Notes under the pieces: generated by a model
What the model was told of the DNA's origin: nothing
The model's input: only the letters and a program-made list of their open reading frames with translations
Databases searched by the model: none
Assembly: GCA_963921195.1 (NCBI GenBank)
Contig: OY992536.1
Coordinates: 234,706,023-234,770,022 of the forward strand
DNA from: Pegoplata infirma
Taxonomy: Eukaryota; Arthropoda; Insecta; Diptera; Anthomyiidae
Direction: 5' to 3'
DNA length: 64,000 nt
Program-made: the position numbers and the translations under genes
Part shown: piece by piece, positions 1 to 10,388 of the stretch
How positions within the stretch are numbered: position 1 is the first letter of the stretch
How the letters are laid out: each line of letters begins with the position of its first letter

Positions 1-11
1 CCTTAAGGGTA

Positions 12-161
12 TATGACACTACATTTATTTTGTATTAAATTGAAATTGACGGCATACTAATCACATTAGATCACAGTATTATCGACCCCGGTAATGCTGT
101 TCTCTAATGTGATTAGTATGCCGTCAATTTCAATTTAATAAAAAAAAAATGTAGTGTCATA
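12..161. repeat. 150-bp palindromic MITE
   Basis: The first and last ~58 bases are almost exact reverse complements (outer end TATGACACTA), separated by a loop of about 30 bases containing TATTATCGACCCCGG. There is no coding capacity. TA lies outside the left end, but a target duplication is not convincing, so the superfamily is open. Confidence 0.75.
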
Positions 162-779
162 CGGGTCTTAACAAATTAAGCCTCTATATACATACTCGTA
201 TATTAACTATTAAAAAAAAAACAAAAACAATTGTATGATTATAATTAAAAAATATAAAAATAATGACTTTTTTTGAAATTTAAAAATAAAATGAACTCAA
301 AACAATAATAATTGTAATTTGCAAAAATAAAAAAAAAAAAATAATAACAGTTATATTTATTAAATAATAAAACAAAAAATATATTATTATAAAAACAAAT
401 TGCTAAAAAAAATATAAAATTATTTAAAATTTAACTAAATACCTAATATTAACATTTACTCCCTCAAAATTAAAATAAAATTTCCCCATTGATTTTGCAT
501 AATTGATATAATTTTAAATGAAATTGAGATTTTTCGTTTCAAATTGTTAAAAATGGTATTGAAATTTTCTATAGAAAATTTGAAATGCATATGAAATTAA
601 CCATTTGAAATTAGTAAAGCTCAAAATAATATAAGGCCTTTGTTCTATCTTTAAAAACTTCAATTCACGTAAATTTTTCCGAATTTAAAAGTGAAATCTA
701 GATCATCAAAAAAAGTTTTAGTTTTAAAAAAAAAGAGAAAATTAAAATTTTCGAATTTGTTTGGTGTTCTAAAGAGCAG
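162..779. other. AT-rich stretch, no feature seen
   Basis: Very AT-rich, with A and T homopolymers. I see no open frame, inverted repeat or RNA gene. Confidence 0.5.
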
Positions 780-950
780 TTTACACGTTAACTACCCTTG
801 ACCACCCTTATCTACTATTTCCCAGTATTAGTTTTACGGTTTGGCGGGTTTAAATAATTTTGTATGAAAAATTATTTGAATTTGACAATTGTTATCCTAC
901 ATTACTGGGAAATAGTAGATAAGGGTGGTCAAGGGTAGTTGACGTGTAAA
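780..950. repeat. ~170-bp palindromic MITE
   Basis: Arms of about 48 bases are near-perfect inverted repeats (outer TTTACACGTTAACTACCC against its complement ending ACGTGTAAA). They enclose a 70-base AT-rich centre. No target duplication is clear. Confidence 0.78.
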
Positions 951-1203
951 TCAATCTTAAATTTCATTTCCGAAAGTTTTTTTTCGTTTTGATTCACATA
1001 AATAAAGTTTTTTTTTTTGATTTAAACTTCCAATAAAAACGTGAACAATATAGCACTGAACTCGATTTCAGGTGTTTCGGAAAATTTTATATGAAATGAA
1101 AAGTTGTGAAAGACAAAACAGAAAGCCTTAAAAAACTTTTTTCTTTAAATTTTTATTTTTTTTTTAAATAAATAAAAATTATACCAAATTTTTTAAGTTT
1201 ATT

Positions 1204-2076
1204 AAGCACACCCCTCTTCAAGCAAGTTTACGTTGTGTTAAAATGGTGTCAAAATTGGCTAATGGCATTTCACTTCTCTTTATTTTGAACTTTAAAAATC
1301 GTTAACACGAAAATCCCAGCTGATCCTGTTTTCGAATTATTGCTAAATAATAACACTGTTCGACAACAAAATATACCCAACTGAATCTTTTTGATTTTCC
1401 TCTCCTGAATCCAAATCTGCCATTCAATTTGTTCTAGTACGTACCGTTTTTGAGATATTCGCTGTTAAAAATCAAAAAACCCAATCATTTTGCACTTTTG
1501 GTGGTCCACTGTTACAGATTCGTTTAAAAATAGGACTTGAATTCATATTAAATGGACCTCCTGATTCCAAAACTGCAATCCACATTTTTCTAGCATGTTC
1601 CGTTTTCGAGATATTCGCGTTTGAAAATTTTTCCACGGGAAAATCTCTAAAGCGAATAAATCGAAAACGAAACAAGCTAGAAAACTTTGGATTATAGTTT
1701 TGAAATCAGGAGGTCCAATTTATTTGAAGTCAAGTCCTATTTGTTTGAAGAAACATAACTGTGCACCTCAAAAGTGCGAAATTATTCTTTTTTTACTTTT
1801 TAACAGCGAATATCTCAAAAACGGTACGTACTAGAAAAAATTGGATGGCAGATTTGGATTTAGGAAAGTAAAATCTATAAGAATCAGTTGAATATTTCAC
1901 TGGTAGGTTTTTGTTGTCAAGCAGTTTAATTATTTCGCAATAACTCGAAAACAGGATCAGCTAGAATTTTCGTGTTAACAATTTTTAAAGTTCTAAATAA
2001 AGAGGTGTGAAATGTCATTTGCCGATTTTGTCACCATTTTAACACAACCTAAACTTGCTTGAAGAGGGGTGTGTAA
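1204..2076. repeat. Long foldback element, family F1
   Basis: About 870 bases forming one long imperfect palindrome. The outer end CACACCCCTCTTCAAGC is mirrored at 2055-2073, and the arms match through to the centre near 1640. No transposase is visible. A diverged partial copy lies at 30110-30790. The transcript would fold into a long hairpin. Confidence 0.75.
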
Positions 2077-2212
2077 GAATTACAAACTTTATAGGTTTAT
2101 TTCAATCAACTTCGCTAAATAAAGATTTTTGGAACAGAGTCTCAAAAGTCCGAGAAGACCTGAGGTTCCTCAACAAATTGTAAGTAAATTCATATTAATA
2201 TGACAGTTAAAA

Positions 2213-2827
2213 ACAAGTAAAAAAGTTAAATTCGGCTTTGCCGAATGTAGTGATACCCTCCACAATTTCAAAAGGTTATTGCAAAAAACTTTTCTTTAAA
2301 AGGCAATTACTTAAAAATTAAAAAAAAAAAAATTGAAAAAAAATTTCCGCGAAAAAAAATTTTGGTAAAAAAAAACCCCGCGATTTTTTTTTTTCTTTTT
2401 TTGTCAAAAAATATGTTCTTACTTGTTTAAATACCATTTGGTGTTCAATTATGTTCACATATGTCAACCAGCAGCCGAATTAAAGCATTTTGTATTTTTA
2501 GGTTATGTTGAATGTACTAAAATTTTTGAGGTGTCCTTACATTTTAGTTCATAATTTTTAAACCGCTGAACCGATATCGCTCAAATGCAATACCAAACTT
2601 CTCATGAGAACTTCCAATAAATGTGTTCAGTTTCAGTCATATCCGTGTAGTATTTTGGTCGTGATCACCATTTCCACAGACAGACGGACATCGCTAGAAT
2701 GTCTTAAAATCGATCGGGAATCATGAATATATATACTTTATGGGGTCCCAGACCGATATTTCGATGAGTTACAAACGGAATGACAAACTTATATATACCC
2801 TCTATCACTAACAAGAAGTGGAGGTTA
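2213..2827 (-). mobile_element. mini-me/DINE-1-like element
   Basis: Starts with ACAAGTAAAAAAGTT, holds the inverted CCATAAAGTATATATA and GACAGACGGACATCG cores, and ends in the complement of TATACCCTC. This matches the dipteran mini-me/DINE-1 layout of a (TA)n stretch and a (GTCY)n stretch around a conserved core. That group is regarded as Helentron-derived and non-autonomous. It is most similar to the copy at 25298-25888. Confidence 0.7.
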
Positions 2828-2974
2828 TTAAAACATAAATTTTAGTTGTTTTTAAATTCGAGTCTGGCCTTGGTATTGTTGCATTGCGTCAGGCTTTTTT
2901 AACTTTTAAGTTAAAAGTTTTAACATGTCTGATTATCTCAAAAACCTGATTCGATAAGCAACTTCAAAGCCGGA

Positions 2975-3834
2975 TTACACCATCCGACAGCCAATATTAA
3001 ACATGATTCAGATGATTTACGTCTGAATGTAGAGATCAAATGGAGTAAAACTGCATTTACAGTTATTCATTTCGTGATCCTGTTTCCTTTTAAAAGGCCT
3101 TTAAAGTTTTATAGGATAAATTTTGTAAAATATTTTTGAAATATTTTTACTTGACCTAGGATGACACTGGTGATGGCAATTGACAGAGGAGGATCTCCCC
3201 TATTTTTTTTTTTTATTTTGCCATATCAGAATAAAGGGATGTGAATAAAGTCATTTGAAAACTTTATCAAAATATTTTGTTGAAAATTTTTAATAAAGTT
3301 GAAGGATACATTTTTGAAAGGACGTAACTTACCTCCTTTTTCCTGATATGATAAAATAGGAAAATTAGGGGACATTCTCCTCTTTCATTTGCTATCACTA
3401 GTGGCAACCTAGGACAAGTGCAAATATTAAATAAATCTAAAACTTTGAAGTCCTTAAAAAAGGAAACAGGATCACAAAAAGAAAAACTGTAAATGCAGTT
3501 TTACTACATTTACAGGCCTATTCACAGTTATGGCTGGTTATGACCAATTTTATTATTTCCAAACTTCATTTTCCCTGTGTTTGTTGTAAACACAATCATA
3601 AAAAGTCTCAAAATTTAACATTTTTTGTCAATTTTGAGACGATGTGCGTAGCAGGTCTTTATTTTCTTGAAATTTTTTAACAAAGTTTTAATTTTTTATG
3701 ATTGTTTACAACAACCACATGGAAAAATTGAGTTATGACTTTTTTTGGTGAATAGGCCCTTTAGTCTCTAGTTTTAAACGTGTAATATCCAGTTCGTGTT
3801 TAACCACTTTTTTCATTTTTGTCGGACGGTGTTA
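2975..3834. repeat. Foldback element, family F2, copy 1
   Basis: Inverted ends TTACACCATCCGAC and GTCGGACGGTGTTAA, with long imperfect arms that include GGATCCTGTTTCCTTTT and its complement. A second copy lies at 51335-51897. Comparison with that copy shows a separate 247-bp insertion at 3513-3759 in the right arm. Confidence 0.75.
3513..3759. repeat. 247-bp MITE nested in F2, TTTA duplication
   Basis: Ends CAGGCCTATTCAC and GTGAATAGGCCC are inverted repeats. TTTA flanks both sides (3509-3512 and 3760-3763). The related element at 51335-51897 has an uninterrupted CTATTTAGTCTC at the matching place, which serves as an empty site. The 4-bp TTTA duplication resembles the TAAA at 6784-6787 and 6955-6958 around another GGGCC-ended MITE. 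Confidence 0.8.
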
Positions 3835-3943
3835 AGATTCAGCGGGCCAAAAAATTTAAAAAATTTTAATTTTATATTTCTTATTGAAACATTTTTTCAG
3901 TAAGAAAATAATGGCGAATACTTTTATAAATTTTCAAGTGAGT

Positions 3944-4049
3944 AATAAAGCCTTATATGGCTTTAGTGGTTGGTAATAAGGCCATATGGCCTTATTTCTT
4001 AACTTATTGGGAAATAGGGCCATATGGACTTATTACCTATGGCTTTATT
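3944..4049. repeat. Short palindromic repeat
   Basis: Inverted ends AATAAAGCC and GGCTTTATT enclose several copies of GGCCATATGG-type palindromes. About 106 bases; probably a small MITE. Confidence 0.55.
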
Positions 4050-4055
4050 TCAACA

Positions 4056-4072
4056 CCCCCCCCCCCCCCCCC
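4056..4072 (+). repeat. Poly-C run
   Basis: A run of 17 C between CAACA and TTTGATTG. Length may be unreliable in the assembly. Confidence 0.8.
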
Positions 4073-4258
4073 TTTGATTGTCTTCTTTCATTTGGCATTG
4101 GAGCCATTCAGACGATGACCTAAAATTTGTTGCATAGTGTTATTAGTTGAGTTTAGCTGTAACTGTAAGTTGAAATTCAAATAAGAAGTCTATTGTGAGT
4201 TATTAAAAGTCTATTGTGAATTATTAAAATGTTGTTTTTGTAACGTGTATATGTTAAA

Positions 4259-5166
4259 GAGAATAATCACAATTGGAGCGGGAAGCGGTTTTCCGCAACT
4301 CTCCCCATACATTTTGTATGCAATATAAATTCCGCGGCGTTTTTCCGCCGAAATAGATTCTATTCTATTTTCATGGCGTTTTTTCTCTCTCTCTCATTTT
4401 TCCTCTCATTTAATTTTTGGCGTTGCCAGACTTTAACCAAAAAAAGGATTGTTTTTCTGTATAGTGTTGTAAAATACAAGTAAAGTACGAGTTTTTTGGC
4501 AGATGGAAATAAACAACAAAGCAAAACAAAAAAAAAAAATATGGAATATTATTCAAACAATGGAGTTTGCTGAAAAATTAATAGATATTGTTAAAAAATA
4601 TATGAATTTTTATGAAAATTTTTAAGTTTTTAGGATGCAATATGTAAAATTTGTTTCACGGAATGTGTATTTTATTTTTTATTGTTTCGAATTAATAAAT
4701 TGTGCAAAAATTGCTGTTATTTTCTTGTTTTGCAACTGTTTTATAAGATTTTGCCTCTTGGTCTTAATTGAATGAGTTCTTATAATATTGAACAATTTTT
4801 ATTGTTTAAAAATAAAGAAAATGTTATTGCCAAAAGTAAAATTTCTAAATAAAATTAAAATAATTATCACAACCAACGGCGTATGCAGGGCTGTTTTTTC
4901 AGGGCCCAACAACAACAACAAAAAAAATTTTGTTCTTTTTTTCGTGAGATTCGTGTTTTCCAATACATAAAAAAAAAATATTTTTTTGTTGTTGTTGTTG
5001 GGCCCCCCCCCCTGTATACGCCGATGATCACAACAATTATACATTTCGAGGTATGAATGTCAAAAATAATGCAAAGAAACCCGCAAACCGCTTGACGCTT
5101 AATTTAAATTAATCGCTCGGTTTTTGAATCGTTTTTCCGCTTCCCGCTCCAATTGTGATTATTCTC
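4259..5166. mobile_element. Long PIF/Harbinger-like MITE (family H), copy L1
   Basis: Ends are inverted copies of GAGAATAATCACAATTGG followed by GC-rich GAGCGGGAAGCGG. The interior contains CTCTCTCTC and TCCGCGGCGTTTTTCC blocks also found inverted at 23499-24283. The right flank is TTA, the left AAA, so the 3-bp duplication is imperfect in this copy. It is interrupted by a hAT-type insert at 4874-5026. No transposase frame survives. Confidence 0.75.
4874..5026. mobile_element. 153-bp hAT-type MITE nested in L1
   Basis: Inverted ends CAACGGCGTATGCAGGG and its partner ending CTGTATACGCCGATG. Inside are (CAA)n and (GTT)n blocks that pair with each other. The 8-bp target ATCACAAC is duplicated exactly at 4866-4873 and 5027-5034, as hAT transposases produce. 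The related element at 23499-24283 lacks the insert. Confidence 0.85.
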
Positions 5167-5341
5167 TTAGTGATGCCAGGCGAAATTTTTAAAATCCCTT
5201 TGTTTCTGAAAAAATAACAGTTTTTGCCTTTGCTATAAATCCGTTAATTTTTTTTAAAAGTGGGTTTTACGTCATTTACACAAATTTTCAGATTATGCTT
5301 GTTGTGAGCGTCCCAGTTTTATTCAATTGGAAACTGAGATA

Positions 5342-5505
5342 GACAATAATCACAATTGGAGCGGCAAGCGGTTTTCCGCAATTGTCCTCATACAAATAGA
5401 ATTGAATCTAGTTTGGCGGAAAAACGCGGCGGTTTTTTGTTTTAATACAAAACGTGTGTAAACAGTTGCGGAAAAACGCTTCCCGCTCCAATTGTGATTA
5501 TTCTC
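5342..5505. mobile_element. 164-bp PIF/Harbinger-like MITE, copy S1
   Basis: Ends GACAATAATCACAATTGG and its partner ending CCAATTGTGATTATTCTC. The inner part is GGCGGAAAAACGCGGCGG. Flanks are ATA and TTA, a nearly matching 3-bp duplication. Same length and layout as 6620-6783 and 29043-29206. Confidence 0.85.
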
Positions 5506-5664
5506 TTAATTTTATTTTTTACGCGCACACCATAGAAAAAAATAGAAGTGAAATAGAGTCGTATTTCGCTTGAACAAGTATTAAGGCTCCAATGTTGCCG
5601 CGTTTTCACAACAATTTTTTATTTTATCATTCACAATGGCGTAGCAATGTACAGAAGTGACAAC
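5506..5664. other. Short unassigned stretch
   Basis: AT-rich spacer between two inverted-repeat elements; nothing recognised. Confidence 0.4.
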
Positions 5665-6028
5665 TTACACACGGTCTAGATTAGCAACTTCCACTTCTAT
5701 CGTACGTCAAAATCGATAGAAAGCACTGTCATTGCTAATGCGGACAGTCTTGTAAATGATGGTATACAATCGATGGTAGAGAGCCTGCTCTACTATAGAT
5801 TGCTCGCAATCAAGTGTCAAAATGAGTAGTTATTTTTCATTTGACATTCGTTTTTCATGAAAACAAAAGAAGACGCTAACAAAAGCGGGAACAAAAAATC
5901 TCCAACAACAATCTCCAAAAGAAAAATGAAATTGCTTACTATCAATTTTGGCGTTTCTAAACGTCAAAAGTGACGTGGTATTGCCTTCGTGATAGAAGTG
6001 GTGGTTGCTAATCTAGAACGTGTGTTAA
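5665..6028. repeat. ~360-bp inverted-repeat element
   Basis: Outer TTACACACGGTCTAGATT and TTGCTAATCTAGAACGTG pair, followed inward by CCACTTCTATC and GATAGAAGTGG. The element abuts the next MITE directly at the TTAA of 6025-6028. Confidence 0.65.
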
Positions 6029-6216
6029 GGGCTCGTTACTCAACTGGTAATGCAACAAAAGTAGTAACAAATCAGCTGTTCGTTTTTAACATTTGGCAAC
6101 ACATGTAAACGATTACTGAACGAAGTAAAATGTTACGTAAAAATCTAATGCATTTTGATTGTCACGTAAGAAAAAACTAGCGAGTCATGCTGCTTTACCA
6201 GTTGACTAACGAGCCC
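6029..6216. repeat. 188-bp MITE with GGGCTCGTTA ends
   Basis: Ends GGGCTCGTTACTCAACTGG and CCAGTTGACTAACGAGCCC are inverted repeats. TTAA lies immediately left and two bases beyond the right end, so a TTAA-type target is possible but not clean. Confidence 0.7.
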
Positions 6217-6607
6217 TTTTAATCACATTGATGGCGTTCAGAAGAGAAAGCTGGTACCAGAGTTATAGCACAGACCACGAATGACATATATAAAGGATTG
6301 AGAAGAATGACAGAAATCGGTGTGTACTAAAAAAATAAAATGTCGAAACAAAAAGGAATTGTGAAAATTGTCAATTTATTTTTTTTTTAATTTGTTTAAA
6401 ATTCAGGAAAATTGTGTGATTTTTTGCAATTTTTTTTTAAATTATTAATTATTCCTAATTAATCTTTAAAAATTAAGTAATTGTTTCTGATAAAAGTGTG
6501 TGAAATAGCAAATAATAAAAACTAAAAGAAAACACCGAAACTTGTCAAAATGTTGATATGGCCGACCAGTTGTCCAATCTTATTCAACCTCTATATATCT
6601 AAACCGT
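6217..6607. other. Unassigned AT-rich stretch with TATA-like motif
   Basis: Contains TATATAAAGG at about 6287, followed by AT-rich sequence with only short frames. No gene can be supported. It holds GCACAGACC (about 6269), also seen at the start of the next element. Confidence 0.35.
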
Positions 6608-6619
6608 GGCACAGACTAA

Positions 6620-6783
6620 GACAATAATCACAATTAGAGCGGCAAGCGGTTTTCCGCAATTGTCCTCATAAAAATAGAATTGAATCTAGTTTGGCGGAAA
6701 AACGCGGCGGTTTTTTGTTTTTATACAAAACGTGTGTCAACAGTTGCGGAAAAACGCTTCCCGCTCCAATTGTGATTATTCTC
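6620..6783. mobile_element. 164-bp PIF/Harbinger-like MITE, copy S2
   Basis: Nearly the same sequence as 5342-5505. TAA is duplicated exactly at 6617-6619 and 6784-6786, matching the TWA targets of PIF/Harbinger. The uninterrupted host is visible at about 46914-46936 (GTATTAGTCTGTGCC). Confidence 0.87.
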
Positions 6784-6787
6784 TAAA

Positions 6788-6954
6788 GCGCCAATCAGAC
6801 GACAGACAAATCTTACAATTTGTCTAACGACCGAATGCAAATGGCGTCAATACTAGTATGTGTTGAGATGCGTATTCGCAAATATTTTCAGAAAAAAAAA
6901 AAAATGCACGGTTGGAAGACAAATTGTAAGATTTGTCTGTCATCTGATGGGCCC
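6788..6954. repeat. 167-bp MITE, TAAA duplication
   Basis: Ends GCGCCAATCAGACGACAG and CTGTCATCTGATGGGCCC are inverted; the arms continue as AAATCTTACAATTTG. TAAA flanks both sides (6784-6787 and 6955-6958). The left copy overlaps the TAA made by the preceding MITE, so this element probably landed in that earlier scar. Confidence 0.78.
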
Positions 6955-7319
6955 TAAATACAGACTCGACATAAGTGACAGGTGTCAAAAAAGTAGTTTT
7001 AAACCATATGGTTATTTTTTTCAAATTATTCTACGAATTAGGTTAGAAAGAGAAATCTTATATAACGCGCCATAAGAAAAATAGATACCAGATCGGTTTT
7101 TATTGTTTTACTCACTCCTTAGTCGTAGAAAGTGTTGCCATGTTAGCTTAAACCGAGCTAAAAACCGCTTTGTTTTCTCCTAAAATCGCTTAGTTTTTCC
7201 TCATTTCTTTTTATAAAATTCTACTGTCGAGACTGTGCCCAGGTTCTTTTTATTGGAGTGTCTACTTTACATATCTGCCTTGAACAGGAAATTTCTTTAA
7301 AAATTCGGATACTTATAAG

Positions 7320-8075
7320 CAGAGCTTCGAAGAATGAAATCCTTTTCGAATGAATTCTCAAAAAAATCCATTCAATTTTCATAGTCAGTGAATGCATTCG
7401 ATTTCATAAATCAACATTGAATGCAGTCCTTGGAATTCATTCGATTGAATGAACAAAAATGAATGCATTCGATTTCTTGTTCATTCGATTTAAAAAAATC
7501 GAATGCATTCGATTTTTTATCATTCCACTGCGAATGCAATCGATTTTTTAAATATATAGACTAAAACGGAGCCAAATTTTGGTCCATAGTATCGCCTACT
7601 CTCTTTACATACGATGACCCTAATGGGCTCTAATTTTGAATCCAAAAAATTGGTGTTCCCGAAAATTTTAAAAATGCAAATATTAACTGCCTATACGACA
7701 AAAAAAATGTGAAGAGTGTTAGCGGTACTATAGACAAAAAATTGGCTCCGTTTTGCTCCATCTTGGATAGTTTTTTTAAGTGTTTTATGCAATAAATGAA
7801 TAATCCATTCGATTTTTCAAATTGAATGAAAAGAAAATCGATTGCATTCGCAAGTGAATGCATTCGATTTTTAAAAGTCGAATGAAAAAAAAATCGAATG
7901 CATTCGATTTTTGAAAGTCGAATGAAAAATAAAACGAATGCATTCGATATTTAAAAATCGAATGAGTCTAAAGTGAATTCATTCAATTCGCTAAAATGTG
8001 ATTGGGGAATGCAATCACTAAATTTTCACTCAGAATGACAAATCGAATTAAGGAATGAAATCCTTCGAAGCTCTG
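7320..8075 (+). mobile_element. 756-bp hAT-type element with GAATGCATTC repeats
   Basis: Ends CAGAGCTTCGAAG and CTTCGAAGCTCTG. The 8-bp target CTTATAAG is duplicated exactly at 7312-7319 and 8076-8083. A related unfilled site, GGATACTTATAAGGATA, is present near 30800. The body is filled with copies of AATCGAATGCATTCGATT, a self-complementary word. No transposase frame. A 753-bp inverted relative is at 47026-47778. Confidence 0.9.
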
Positions 8076-8083
8076 CTTATAAG

Positions 8084-8690
8084 GATATAACCATAAAAAG
8101 GACAAATAGAACTTCCTGATAATTTCCTGATGAAATCCTTGATCGTTCCGAGTCCGGATTTCTTGAAAAAATAAGGTAATATTATTGGGAATCCGAATAC
8201 AAAAAATGTGATCCATAAAAAATAAAAGTGCATACAAATATTAGTACCACTGACCAAACAAACGACATTTTTGCCGTCGCAGTCCCCCGTCATTGTTTTG
8301 GGCCTGTAGTCTCCGACAACGGCAACCGTCCCCTGTACCGTGCATATTCTGTTTCTACTCTCAGAGTCGGAACAGAACAAACCCGGCTTGACTTTTTCCA
8401 TACGATTTGACAGGTAAAACAAGTCGTCGATGCCGGTTCTAGTTTTTAAAGTTACTGAAACTCATTCTAATTGGAAACCGTCCCCCGTGCTGTGCTTTTT
8501 CTGTTCCTGCATTCAAATCTTATGAACAAGCTTTAAGATAATCCAAAGTGCAAAAAACAAGCCTAATATTTTATTTGATACCAAATTTGTTTTGGTACCC
8601 AACCTTGTTTGTCAATCATACAGTGTGCGTAAAACATTCACAATGATACAAATATAATATCCCCTCACAGAGACATCTGAAGTCGATAAC
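8084..8690. other. Unassigned region with GC-richer core
   Basis: 8084-8170 continues the repeat that hosts the hAT insertion (also near 30800-30900). 8260-8520 is more GC-rich than its surroundings and contains two related stretches, CCGTCCCCTGTACCGTGC and CCGTCCCCCGTGCTGTGC. Frames here are short and match nothing I recognise. It lies just upstream of the Past1 exon and could be upstream non-coding sequence or another repeat. Confidence 0.4.
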
Positions 8691-9157
8691 ACAGTATCTT
8701 CCCCTTTTTACACGAACTGTCATTTTATCATGACGTTTCTTTATTAACTTCATTTTAGTTGAAAAAAAAAATTACGTGGAGGACTTTGGAAACGGGTGTA
8801 TTTCTTTTTTTTTGTCGTGTACCAATTATAAAAAATAGAAATAAGAAATTTTTTTTAATTTCTTAAAAAAAACAATAATTACCTAAATTATTGTTTTGTA
8901 TAACAAAAAACCACCTATTAAAACGCACAAATTTTCCTTGTAACAAAAACAAATTAACTAACGTGTAAGAAAAGCATTAAAAAAGTGACGGAATTTTTCC
9001 AAAAATAAATTTTCGTATTTGCCTGTGTGAATCATAAAAAAAAAAATACTCCATATTCTTATTTGATTATACGTTTCATTTGTGGGGCGGTGGAATCAAG
9101 CAACAATTAATTGGAACTAATCGGACAACAAAACAAGAAATAACATAAATCAACAAA
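8691..9157 (+). promoter_or_regulatory. Past1 5' flank and probable 5' UTR
   Basis: Repeat-poor sequence directly upstream of the start codon. It lacks a clear TATA box at a sensible distance. The start is in a good fly context (CAACAAAATG). A GGGGCGGTGG block lies near 9083. Position of the transcription start is unknown, so this is an inference from location. Confidence 0.4.
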
Positions 9158-10382
9158 ATGTTTAGTTTTTTAAAACGTGAGAAACAAAACCAAGAGGTTG
9201 TGGAAAATGTCATTGGTGAACTGAAGAAAATTTACAAAAGCAAATTGCTGCCGTTGGAGGAACATTATCAATTTCATGATTTTCATTCACCCAAATTAGA
9301 AGATTCTGATTTTGATGCGAAACCCATGATTTTATTGGTCGGTCAATATTCTACAGGTAAAACGACTTTCATTCGCTATTTGTTAGAACGTGATTTTCCT
9401 GGTATTCGTATTGGCCCAGAACCGACCACTGATCGTTTTATAGCTGTTATGCATGACGAAAAGGAGGGCGTAATTCCTGGCAATGCCTTAGTTGTCGATC
9501 CCAAACGGCAATTCAGACCTTTGAGTAAATATGGCAATGCTTTTCTTAACCGTTTTCAATGTTCCTCTTTAAATTCACCCGTATTGCAAGCCATTTCCAT
9601 AGTGGATACACCCGGTATTTTGTCTGGAGAAAAACAACGTACTGATCGTGGCTACGACTTTACCGGTGTCTTAGAATGGTTTGCCGAACGTGTTGATCGT
9701 ATTATACTGTTGTTTGATGCCCACAAATTGGACATCTCTGATGAATTCCGTAGATCCATCGAAGCCTTAAAGGGTCATGATGATAAGATACGCATTATTT
9801 TAAATAAGGCTGATATGATTGATCATCAACAATTGATGCGTGTCTATGGTGCTCTAATGTGGTCTTTGGGCAAAGTTTTGCAAACTCCCGAAGTTGCACG
9901 TGTCTATATTGGTTCCTTCTGGGATCAACCATTACGTTTCGATGCAAATCGTCGTCTATTCGAAGATGAAGAGCAGGATCTCTTCCGTGATTTGCAATCA
10001 CTGCCACGTAATGCTGCTCTCCGTAAACTAAACGATCTTATTAAACGTGCTCGTCTCGCCAAGGTACATGCATTTATTATATCCGAATTACGTAAGGATA
10101 TGCCCTCAGTTTTCGGTAAAGATAGTAAAAAGAAAGATTTAATTAAAAATTTGGGTCAAGTTTATGATCGTCTACAACGTGAACATTCAATTTCTCCCGG
10201 TGATTTCCCTGATATAAAGAAAATGCAAGATGTCTTACAACATCAAGACTTTACAAAGTTCCACTCGTTGAAACCCCACCTTTTAGATATTGTCGATAAT
10301 ATGTTGGCCAAGGATATTGCTAGGTTAATGGAAATGATTCCACAAGAGGAGATGACATTAGTGTCAGAACCAGTAATAAAGG
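9158..10382 (+). CDS. Past1: EHD-family dynamin-like ATPase, first coding exon (Past1 orthologue)
   Basis: Encodes 408 residues plus the first base of a split Gly codon. EHD proteins bind ATP, oligomerise on membranes and act in endocytic recycling. The usual family order is visible: N-terminal helical segment (1-55), P-loop GQYSTGKT (62-69), switch I PTTDRF (89-94), DTPG (150-153), NKAD (216-219), then the second helical region to about residue 400. EHD proteins are normally about 530-550 residues with a C-terminal EH domain that binds NPF motifs. That part is not in this exon and was not found downstream. The first ATG of the frame has a strong fly start context and matches the family N terminus (MFSFLKRE). 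The open frame runs on to 10507, but after 10382 it reads AT-rich intron sequence. In Drosophila Past1 is the sole EHD gene. The frame is intact, with no sign of decay. Confidence 0.93.
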
Positions 10383-10388
10383 GTAAGT
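10383..10388 (+). other. Splice donor of Past1 exon
   Basis: AAGG followed by GTAAGT is an excellent donor. It interrupts a Gly codon after its first base (phase 1), at the point where EHD proteins pass into the linker before the EH domain. Confidence 0.85.

Larger units (their letters stand above)
6608..7240. mobile_element. GGCACAGACT inverted-repeat element with two nested MITEs
   Basis: Left end GGCACAGACTA and right end GACTGTGCCC are inverted. Internal ACTCGACATAAGTGACAGG and the right-hand CCGCTTTGTTTTCTCC are shared with the inverted copy at 44751-46936. After removing the MITEs at 6620-6783 and 6788-6954 with their duplications, about 295 bases remain. The other copy reads through without those MITEs, giving an empty site. 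Confidence 0.7.

Noticed and set aside
6285..6560. TATATAAAGG followed by an ATG as a small gene
   Set aside because: The frame after the ATG is short and poly-Phe-like; no supporting structure.
8048..8422. 124-codon minus-strand frame upstream of Past1
   Set aside because: Starts in the GC-richer block and ends in the flank of the hAT element; no recognisable protein and no conserved structure.
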